A stretch of DNA of 14,668 nt, from positions 1 through 14,668 of the forward strand of contig JABUSR010000114.1 of assembly GCA_021442645.1 (NCBI GenBank). Direction: 5' to 3'. The notes under the pieces are model-generated. The model was not told the DNA's origin and made no database searches. It was given only the letters and a program-made list of their open reading frames with translations. The translations under genes were made by a program, and so were the position numbers. Source of the stretch: Ruminiclostridium sp. (GTDB lineage: Bacteria > Bacillota > Clostridia > Oscillospirales > Oscillospiraceae). Positions 6,132-13,700 of this stretch are shown here, one piece after another. Numbering within the stretch: the stretch's first letter is position 1; every line of letters starts with the position of its first letter.

Positions 6132-9100
6132 TTACCTCCTGTCGCAGCGCAGGCAACGGCTTGCCTCTGCACGGGCGTCCAGTTCGTGCATGCCCAAGTT
6201 ACGCTCGCAGAAGCTGCCGACTGCTTCTTCCGCTTCGAGCTGTCTGGTCAGGAAGCGGTCGTGGGCAACGATGTCGCCCTCAATGTGATAATCGGTGATT
6301 TCCTGTTCAAAGCCCTTGGCCAGTTCGCCGGTGCCGCCCAGGTACTTATCGATACCGGAGGCAGCGATCTTTGCCTCGTGGACAGCGTTGACGATGTCCT
6401 TGGGGCCGCGGTGTGCGTCGCCGCCCACGAAGACGCCGGGCTTAGAGGTGGCCTGGGTGTAGTGGTCAGCCACCACGCGGTCGCCGTTCAGGTTAATGGT
6501 ACCCTTGACGAAGGCGGTGTCGGGCGTCTGGGAGATGGCGGGGATGGCGATGTCGAATTCTTCCACATAGCTCTCGCCGCTGGCGACAGCCTTGCGGCGG
6601 CCGGAGCTGTCGAACTGACCCAGCTTCTGTTTCATGATGCAGATGCTGTTCAGCTTGCCGCCGATGCCGATAAAGTCGGTGGGGTTGACCAGAGTGCGAA
6701 TCTCCACGCCCTCTTCCAGAGCGTCGCGGATCTCAATCTTGTCAGCGGGCATATCCTCTTCGGTGCGGCGATAGAGCATGACGACCTGCTTGGCGCCCAG
6801 ACGGACAGCGGTACGGGCGGAGTCGATGGCGGTGTTGCCGCCGCCGATAACAGCGACCTTCTTGCCGGTGAAGTCCAGGTCCTTCTTCATGATGACGCGC
6901 TTCAGGAAGTCCAGGCCGTGGTAGACGCCTTCCAGATCCTCGCCGGGGATATCCAGGCGGAGGGCCTTCTGTGCGCCGATGGCAATGAAGATGGCGTCGT
7001 AGTTCTCGGACAGAGCGCGGAAGGAGATGTCAACGCCGACCTTGGTGTTCAGGATGATGTTGACGCCGGTCCGCTTGATGTTGCCAATCTCGCGCTCAAT
7101 GATGTTGAGGGGCAGACGGTAGTCGGGGATGCCGTAGGTCATGATACCGCCGGCGCGGTCCTCGGCTTCGTACACGTCCACGTGGTAACCCAGGCGAGCC
7201 AGGTAGTAGGCGCAGGTGAGGCCGGAGGGGCCGGAGCCGATGATGGCCACGCTCTTGTCCAGCTGAGCCACGGGCTTGAGGTCCTCGTCGGAGGGGAAGT
7301 TGTGCTCGTAGGCCCAGTCGGTGGCGAAGCGCTTCAGCTCGCAGATGTTCATGGCCTCGTCTACGCTGCCGCGGCGGCAGCGGCTCTCGCAGGGATGGGT
7401 GCAGACACGGCCGCAGATGCCGGAGAAGGGGTTATCGCGGAGCATGACGCGGGCTGCGCCCATGTAGTCGCCGGTGGCGATAAGGCTCATGTAGCCGGGG
7501 ATGTTGATGCCGGCGGGGCAGGTGTTCTCGCAGGGGCTGGAGACCAGGTCGGCGCAGACGCCTGCGGTACAGAGCTTCTCAACGATGTGCTCTTCATACT
7601 CATTGCGGAAGTACTTGATGGTGGAGAGGACGGGGTTGGGAGCGGTCTGGCCCAGGCCGCACATGGCGGTGTCCTTGATGACGGCGCCCAGGTGCTCCAG
7701 GGTCTCGATGTCGCCGGGCTGGCCCTCGCCTGCGGTAATCCGGTTCAGGATCTCCAGCATGCGCTTGGTGCCGATGCGGCAGGCGGTACACTTACCGCAG
7801 GATTCTTCCTGGATGAAGTCCAGGTAGAAGCGGGCGGTATCGACCATGCAGGTGTCCTCGTCCATGACAATCAGGCCGCCGGAGCCCACGATGGAGCCCA
7901 AAGCTGCCAGGGACTCATAGTCCAGCGGCGTGTTGATGTTCTCGGCAGTGATACAGCCGCCGGAGGGGCCGCCGGTCTGGGCGGACTTGAACTTCTTCCC
8001 GTTGGGGATGCCGCCGCCGATGGAGTAGATAACCTCGGACAGGGGGGTGCCCATGGGGACCTCCACCAGGCCGGTGTTGATGATGTTGCCGGAGAGAGCG
8101 AAGACCTTGGTGCCGGGGCTCTGCTCGGTGCCGAACTGACGGAACCAGTTTGCGCCGTTGAGCATGATAGCGGGCACAGTGGCCAGGGTCTCCACGTTGT
8201 TGATGATGGTGGGCTTGCCGAAGAGGCCGCTCTGGAAGGGGAAGGGGGGCTTCTGACGGGGCTCGCCGCGCTTGCCTTCCACGGAGGCCATCAGTGCGGT
8301 CTCCTCACCGCAGACGAAGGCGCCTGCGCCGATGCGGATCTCAATGTCAAAGTTAAAGTCAGAGCCGAAGATGTTCTGACCCAGGATGCCCTCCTCGCGG
8401 GCCATCTCCAGGGCGGCCTGGAGGCGTTCCACGGCGATGGGATACTCAGCGCGGATGTAAACGACGCCGTGCTGTGCGCCGATGGCGTAGCCGCCGATGA
8501 GCATACCTTCGATGACGCTGTGGGGGTCGCCCTCAAAGACAGAGCGGTCCATGAATGCGCCGGGGTCGCCCTCGTCGGCGTTGCAGATGATGTACTTTTC
8601 GTCACCGGGCTGGTTGTAAGCGGCCTCCCACTTGACGCCTGCGGGGAAGCCTGCACCGCCGCGGCCTCTCAGGCCGGACTTTTTCAGCTCTTCGATGACT
8701 TCCACGCGGTCGCCCTTTTCCAGGATGCGAGCCAGAGCCAGGTAACCGTCCTTGGACACATAGCTGTTGATGCAGTTGACGTCGATCAGGCCGCAGTTGC
8801 GCAGGGCAATACGGACCTGGTCACGGAAGAAGGCCACGTCGTGGATGTTGGCCACGCGCTTCTTCTGGATGCTGTCGTAGAAGGTGTACTCCATAACGGG
8901 CTCGCCGCCGATGAAGTGCTTCTGAACGACTTCACGGACCCGATCGGGGGTCATTTCGGTGTAATAGGTCTCATCGGGCAGGACGTAGACCACGGGGCCC
9001 ACGGCGCAGGTGCCCATGCAGCCGCGCTCGATGACGGCGACGCTGTCGGACAGGCCGGCCTTTTCCAACTCTTCCACAAGGGCGTTGCGCACGTCCTTAC

Positions 9101-9215
9101 AGCCGGAAGACATACAGCCGGTGCCGTAACAAACCATGGCGAGATGACTGTACTTACCCAGTTTTTCCAGGTAGAGTTCCTTCATGCTCTGCAGATCGGC
9201 AATACTTTTAATCAT
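6132..9215 (-). CDS. hydB: HydB/NuoF-type flavoprotein fused to a GltD/NfnB-like NAD(P)H oxidoreductase
   Basis: A 1027-residue fusion. Residues 1-100: thioredoxin-like [2Fe-2S] domain (C29, C34, C66, C70). Residues 110-545: NuoF/HydB core with the FMN/NADH-binding GLRGRGGAGFPAG (181-193), CNADEGDPGAF (211-221) and GAGAFVCGEETAL (296-308), and the [4Fe-4S] ligands C473, C476, C479, C519. Ordinary HydB then ends in a two-cluster ferredoxin tail. Here residues 549-640 form the two-cluster N-terminal domain of GltD/NfnB (C549, C554, C562, C566, C601, C605, C609, C613). Then come an FAD Rossmann motif (IGSGPSG, 659-665) and a second dinucleotide site (GGGNTAIDSARTAVRLGA, 791-808) followed by YRRTEEDMPA, the usual NADPH-side signature. 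The C-terminus ends with CLRCDRR. AGGAGG lies at 9225-9230, and the gene overlaps hydC by four bases. The frame is continuous, so this is a true fusion, not a frameshift artefact. NADP(H) preference is inference. Confidence 0.92.
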   Translation of the reverse strand: MIKSIADLQSMKELYLEKLGKYSHLAMVCYGTGCMSSGCKDVRNALVEELEKAGLSDSVAVIERGCMGTCAVGPVVYVLPDETYYTEMTPDRVREVVQKHFIGGEPVMEYTFYDSIQKKRVANIHDVAFFRDQVRIALRNCGLIDVNCINSYVSKDGYLALARILEKGDRVEVIEELKKSGLRGRGGAGFPAGVKWEAAYNQPGDEKYIICNADEGDPGAFMDRSVFEGDPHSVIEGMLIGGYAIGAQHGVVYIRAEYPIAVERLQAALEMAREEGILGQNIFGSDFNFDIEIRIGAGAFVCGEETALMASVEGKRGEPRQKPPFPFQSGLFGKPTIINNVETLATVPAIMLNGANWFRQFGTEQSPGTKVFALSGNIINTGLVEVPMGTPLSEVIYSIGGGIPNGKKFKSAQTGGPSGGCITAENINTPLDYESLAALGSIVGSGGLIVMDEDTCMVDTARFYLDFIQEESCGKCTACRIGTKRMLEILNRITAGEGQPGDIETLEHLGAVIKDTAMCGLGQTAPNPVLSTIKYFRNEYEEHIVEKLCTAGVCADLVSSPCENTCPAGINIPGYMSLIATGDYMGAARVMLRDNPFSGICGRVCTHPCESRCRRGSVDEAMNICELKRFATDWAYEHNFPSDEDLKPVAQLDKSVAIIGSGPSGLTCAYYLARLGYHVDVYEAEDRAGGIMTYGIPDYRLPLNIIEREIGNIKRTGVNIILNTKVGVDISFRALSENYDAIFIAIGAQKALRLDIPGEDLEGVYHGLDFLKRVIMKKDLDFTGKKVAVIGGGNTAIDSARTAVRLGAKQVVMLYRRTEEDMPADKIEIRDALEEGVEIRTLVNPTDFIGIGGKLNSICIMKQKLGQFDSSGRRKAVASGESYVEEFDIAIPAISQTPDTAFVKGTINLNGDRVVADHYTQATSKPGVFVGGDAHRGPKDIVNAVHEAKIAASGIDKYLGGTGELAKGFEQEITDYHIEGDIVAHDRFLTRQLEAEEAVGSFCERNLGMHELDARAEASRCLRCDRR

Positions 9216-9742
9216 GCTCCAGCACCTCCTCCAGCGGCTGTCTCAGGGGCGTCGGCATACAGGGCCAGGATGCCTCTGAGCTTAGCAGGGGTCACCTGCT
9301 TGTAAACGTCGTCATCCACCATCATGGCGGGGGCCAGGCCGCAGGCGCCGATGCAGCGGGCGATCTCGAAGGTGAACTGACCGTCCTCGGTGGTGCCGCC
9401 CACCTCGACGTCCAGCTCCTTCTTGATGGCGTCGACGACCTTCTTGCCGCCGCGCACATAACAAGCGGTGCCCTGGCACATACGAATGGTGTGCTTGCCG
9501 CGCTTCTGGGTGGAGAAGAAAGAATAGAAGCTCACAACGCCGCTGACTTCAGAGACAGGCAGGTTCATGCCGTCAGCGACAAATCGCTGGACCTCCATGG
9601 GGAGATATCCGTAAATCTCCTGGGCTGCGTGGAGGACCATGATCAGAGCGCCGTCCTTTTCTTTGTACTGCTCGATTACCTGAGCGATCTGTTCGAACTC
9701 GGTGCCGTGATCGCATTCACAGGTCGTGTTTTTCGGACTCAT
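9212..9742 (-). CDS. hydC: HydC/NuoE-type [2Fe-2S] subunit
   Basis: Small electron-transfer subunit of the hydrogenase, related to NuoE of complex I. It has 176 residues, with the helical NuoE N-terminal part (LHAAQEIYGYLPMEV around 37-51, VVSFYSFF around 69-76). The thioredoxin-like [2Fe-2S] fold has its four ligands in CQGTAC (C89, C94) and CIGAC (C130, C134). In HydABC complexes it docks on HydB next to the FMN. It is the first gene of the operon. AAAGGAG at 9751-9757 precedes the ATG by eight bases. Its stop overlaps the hydB start (ATGA-type), which favours equal synthesis. The N-terminus carries two extra cysteines (CEC, 8-10) outside the fold, and the C-terminus is an Ala/Gly tail. Both are probably disordered. 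Confidence 0.93.
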   Translation of the reverse strand: MSPKNTTCECDHGTEFEQIAQVIEQYKEKDGALIMVLHAAQEIYGYLPMEVQRFVADGMNLPVSEVSGVVSFYSFFSTQKRGKHTIRMCQGTACYVRGGKKVVDAIKKELDVEVGGTTEDGQFTFEIARCIGACGLAPAMMVDDDVYKQVTPAKLRGILALYADAPETAAGGGAGA

Positions 9743-9937
9743 AGGGCTCTCTCCTTTACAATAGTGTGGCAGATCTTGCTCCGGGGAGACAAGGTTCGCA
9801 GGCGCGGACAGGGGGACGACCCAAGAGGAGGCGGGGGGTGCGCAGGGCGTTGCCCCGAACTCCCGGGGAAATTGCAGCGGGAGGGGAGAAATCCTGCATT
9901 CTTGGTTCTTCCGGCTATCCTGATGTTAAAAGATAAC
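9743..9937 (-). promoter_or_regulatory. Long 5' leader of the hydCBA operon
   Basis: About 195 bases from the predicted start site to the hydC ATG. The transcript is C-rich and can form CCCCG/CGGGG (9864-9868 with 9853-9857) and GGGC/GCCC hairpins. I do not recognise a known riboswitch, T-box or upstream reading frame with a ribosome binding site in it. Confidence 0.4.
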
Positions 9938-9938
9938 A
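9924..9938. promoter_or_regulatory. Rex-like dyad at the hydCBA start site
   Basis: TGTTA (9924-9928) and TAACA (9934-9938) are separated by five bases, just downstream of the -10 box and spanning the expected start. Rex, the NADH/NAD+-sensing repressor, typically binds TTGTTAA-N4-TTAACAA, where these cores are six bases apart. The half sites match but the spacing is one base short. A repressor here would block initiation. Confidence 0.4.
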
Positions 9939-9943
9939 AGTGT

Positions 9944-9972
9944 ATTCTACCCCGAAAAGAAAGGTTTGTCAA
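9944..9972 (-). promoter_or_regulatory. Sigma-A promoter of the hydCBA operon
   Basis: On the minus strand, TTGACA (9972-9967) and TAGAAT (9949-9944) are separated by 17 bases. The -35 box is a perfect match and the -10 box has one mismatch. The start is expected near 9937. Confidence 0.88.
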
Positions 9973-10519
9973 TTGATTTGAAAGCGGGAAAGAGCGGGGG
10001 AAAATGTACGGAAAATTCATCGGATCCACATGAAATCATAATTTAAGAGGGGAATCAGTTCAAAAACACATTGTTTTTGCGGGAATGATAAGGAAATAAA
10101 AAATGAGATAAAAACATTTTGATAATTTGGGGAGAATCCCACAAAAAAGGAATTTTGGGGAGGGGTGCTCTTTCGCATCCCGGGGTGGGGAGGGAACGGC
10201 CCCGGCAGGGGGCGGACCCGGGGAGCCAAAACCCGGAACGGGGGGCGGACAGCGTCCTTTCGGGAAAGGCGCTGTTCCTGCAGGGGGCGATTGCCGGGGA
10301 CAGGGAGCAAAGCATCCGGCTCTGCACCATACCGACATACATTTCATCAACTGTTTTAGAAAATTTATGGTATTTATTTGGTGGCTTTTCCCCGTGCAGG
10401 TGGGTGAAGTGCATGGCACTTGTTTTATTTTGTTATATGTGTGGTTTTGATTGGTGTTTATAAATCGATAATACAAAGTTTGTTTGTGTGGATATATTTA
10501 TTATTTTATAAAAAAAGAC
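9973..10519. other. Divergent intergenic region without a recognisable gene
   Basis: About 550 bases between the divergent promoters of hydCBA and the repeat protein. The flanks (9973-10140 and 10325-10519) are AT-rich, and the centre is strongly G-rich on the plus strand. Several open frames of about 60-140 codons cross it on both strands. None has a ribosome binding site or resembles a known protein, and their compositions change abruptly along their length. Confidence 0.6.
10140..10430 (+). ncRNA. Candidate structured RNA or G-rich element
   Basis: A GC-rich block inside AT-rich DNA that folds into several local hairpins: GGGGTGC/GCATCCC (10162-10181), a stem of about 14 bp with one bulge (10247-10277, core CCTTTC/GAAAGG), and GCCGG/CCGGC (10293-10320). 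GGGGGCGGAC occurs at 10208-10217 and 10241-10250. AAGTGC-ATG-GCACTT (10407-10421) followed by a T-rich stretch could end a plus-strand transcript. I see no convincing promoter and match no known RNA class, so this is tentative. Confidence 0.25.
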
Positions 10520-10549
10520 TTGATTTTATAAGAGTTATCCGTGTATACT
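10520..10549 (+). promoter_or_regulatory. Probable promoter of the repeat-protein gene
   Basis: TTGATT (10520-10525) and TATACT (10544-10549) have an 18-base spacer, placing the start near 10556 and giving a leader of about 165 bases. The surrounding DNA is AT-rich, as expected for a strong clostridial promoter. Confidence 0.65.
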
Positions 10550-10562
10550 AAAAAGGCCAAAA

Positions 10563-10673
10563 TGTGCCGTATATTATCGTTTGATAGTGTGTAATGCGGC
10601 ACAGGAAAATTGGGGACAAACAGGAAGGAGGCGCAGTAACTACAACGGCAGGCAGGGAGGAGACGACCCTGCC
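10563..10673 (+). promoter_or_regulatory. Structured 5' leader of the repeat-protein gene
   Basis: A 10-bp stem with one G-U pair (TGTGCCGTAT 10563-10572, ATGCGGCACA 10594-10603) encloses a small TATC/GATA hairpin (10575-10586). A second stem GGCAGGG/CCCTGCC (10651-10657 and 10667-10673) lies about 30 bases before the ribosome binding site. There is no T tract. It does not match the c-di-GMP, SAM, TPP or cobalamin consensus that I know. Confidence 0.45.
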
Positions 10674-10720
10674 CACCAAAAGATAACCCATACATATTAT
10701 AAAGAGGAGGAAAAGAAAGT

Positions 10721-13700
10721 ATGAAAAAACGACTATTAGCCATTCTGCTGACCCTGGCTATGACGGTCGGTCTGCTGCCTGTGGCGACATTTGCAGCGGG
10801 CGCTTACACTGTCCATTACCAGGATAACTACGGCGGCGACAGCATGCCCTCTGACTTGTGGGTTGGTGACAGCTCTAGTTGCCCCGGAGGTACCTTCCAG
10901 TTGTATGGCCCACCTACTGATCCGGCACCTACCCATGGTCCGGACGGCAGCGGCAACCCTGTAATCTTTATGGGGTGGAGTATGGACGACCCCGGAACGA
11001 TCTACACGGTAAGTGATACTCGGGCCTCTGTGAAGGATCTGATCACCACTATTACCCTTGGCTCTAATGAAAGCGGGATTGTCTACGCTGTGTGGGGCCT
11101 TGACGAAGACTGTGACAACGTCCCCGATGTGTACGAATCCCAGCTGTACTACGAACCGAACACATCCCCCACCGACACCGTGGGGAATATGCCCAGTGCC
11201 ACCGCGTTCTATGAGCGCGGCGAAACGGCATATCTGGTCACGAATCCCGTGCCTACCTCGACCAGCGGCAACCTGTTCCTGGGCTGGACCTTTACGCCGT
11301 ATTCTGTCTTTACCAAGAACGACAGAGCACCGGACACCCTCACCTCTGTCGACTTCACCGACAGTGACGTGTATGTCTATGCGGCCTGGGGTGAGGACAC
11401 CAACAACAACAGCGTGGCTGACGTGCTGGAGAGCTATTCTGTAATCTACCGCCCCAACGGCGGCGAACTGGCCAGCATCCCTGTTGACAGCAACAAGTAT
11501 CTGCAGGGCGACATGGCCGTACTTAAGTCTGCCATCCCCCCCACCCACAGCAACGAAAACGGCAAGCGCGTTGTCTTTGCAGGCTGGAGCCTGACCGAGA
11601 ACACCGCAATTTGCAGCGCCGGTGATACCCCCCCCCCTATGGTGGAGAATGCTGTCACCTTCAACCAGGCGGCAAACATAGATCTCTACCCTGTCTGGGG
11701 CTATGACACCAACCGCAACGACATTGCTGATGTTAACGAGGAGCAGTACACCCTGACCTATGTCTACAACAACGGCGACGCCGACTACACGGACACCAGC
11801 AAGTACCTGGCAGACAATACGGTTCCCCTGGCCGGCGGGAAGCACCACGACCCCGTGGGCGGGAACAACGTTGTCTTCATCGGCTGGACCACCGATCAGG
11901 AAGCCTCCAAGACCATCTACACCGTGAATAACCAGAGCAATCTCCCTGACATCCTGACCAATGTAAAGTTTACGGACAGCAGCATCGTGGTCTATGGGGT
12001 GTGGGGCTACGACACCAATAAGGACGGTATCGCCGATGCGGATGAAGCCGGCTACACGCTGACCTACGATAAGAACGGCGGCGATTCGATCACCAACAGC
12101 GGAACGCTGTACGCCACCGGGACCAAGGTGGGCCTGAACCTTCTGCCCACCCACGGCCCCGACAACAATGTGGACGTGGCCTTCGTCGGCTGGAGCCTGA
12201 CCGGGGTCCCCGGCATCCTCATGGCAGGCGACACGGTCCCCGCAACCATTGAGGAAGTCACCTTCGGAACGGACGACATCACCGTCTACGCCGTCTGGAG
12301 CTATGACAAAAACGGCAACGGCAAGGCCGATGTGACCGAGGCCACCTACAAACTGACCTATGATGTAAACACCGGCGTGGATTGGAACGTCCCCGTGGAC
12401 AACAATGCCTACATTGAGGACGATGAGGTGGAGCTGGCGATCCGCAACAACACCAGCATCGCGCACAATCCCGTCGGCGGCACCAACGTCGTGTTCCTGG
12501 GCTGGTCTACGCTGCAGATGCCCGTGCTCACCGGCGACGATCGGTCCACCTTCGATGATGCAAGGCTGATTACCAAGGTGAAGTTTGCTGACCGGGACAT
12601 CACCGTCTATGCCGTCTGGGGCCTGGATACCGACGGGGACGGCACCCCCGACGTGAAGGAAGACTATTACAAGCTGACCTTCGACCCCAACGAGGGCAAC
12701 CGCGGCGCATTTGCCGAGAAGTTCGTTATGGACGGCGATACGGTCGCGCTGACCACCGCGACGAACCCCACCCACGATGACGTGAACGGCGTGCGCGTCC
12801 TCTTCCTGGGCTGGAGCGATACCAAGGAAGACATCCTCGGAAAGGGCGATAAAGCACCCAGCACGTATGTGAAGGATAAGATCACCATCAACGGTGCATC
12901 TAAAATTGTCTATGCCCTCTGGGGTTATGACGAGAACAACAACAACAAGGCCGACGTGACCGAGGCCAAGTACACCCTGACCTACCTGCCCGGCGACGTT
13001 ACCAATCCCCAGCCCGACATGCCTGCAGCCAGCAGCGACAACCTGACCGGCCAGACAGTCAAGCTGAAGATGGACGAGCCTGCTTCCGGCACCTACAAGG
13101 GCGAGACGGTCTACTTCCTGGGCTGGTCCGCAACGAAGCAGCCCGTCATGAGCAAGGGCGACAGCTATCAGGATAAGCTCATCACCGAAGTGACCTTCGA
13201 AAAGAATCACATCGATGTCTATGCCGTCTGGGGGTATGACACCAACGGCGATACGGTTGCTGATGTGAAGGAAGACACCTACACCCTGACCTATATGCCC
13301 AACGACGGCAAGGGTGTGCCCAAGGACAACAACCTGTACCTGTACACCGATACTGCAACGCTGGAAACTGTGAACCTCCCCATCCACGATGCAGACCATG
13401 GCAAGAAGGTGGTCTTCGCCGGCTGGACCGGGACCAAGCAGATCTCGATCTTCGAAGCAGGCGATACGGCACCTACCTACCTGACCCAGGTCACCTTCAC
13501 CGACAAGACGAACAAGGTCGTCTATGCAGCCTGGGGCTATGACATCAACGGCAACAACATTGCCGACGTCAACGAGACCCAGTACACCCTGCACTATGAC
13601 CCCAACGGCGGCAGCAATGCACCTGCTGACGAGAAGTACCTCCCCGATGAGGAGGTTACTCTGAACAGCCAGGTGCCCACCCACCAGGATGACGGCGACA

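Noticed and set aside
6127..6156. Upstream ATG for hydA
   Set aside because: It lies within hydB without a ribosome binding site, whereas ATG 6126 has AGGAGG at the right distance and starts directly at the [2Fe-2S] domain.
4327..6288. 653-codon plus-strand frame opposite hydA
   Set aside because: Same antisense effect. No ribosome binding site and no recognisable motif.
6186..9305. 1039-codon plus-strand frame opposite hydB
   Set aside because: Antisense shadow caused by strong C/G-ending codon bias. Composition is Ala/Gly/Val/Asp-rich with no domains, while the minus strand encodes a clear flavoprotein.
10055..10476. Overlapping 60-140 codon frames on both strands in the divergent spacer
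   Set aside because: No ribosome binding sites, abrupt composition change from AT-rich to G-rich within each frame, and no protein-like pattern.
10556..10720. c-di-GMP (GEMM) riboswitch in the repeat-protein leader
   Set aside because: A GCACAGG stretch is present, but the other conserved GEMM bases and the three-way junction are not.
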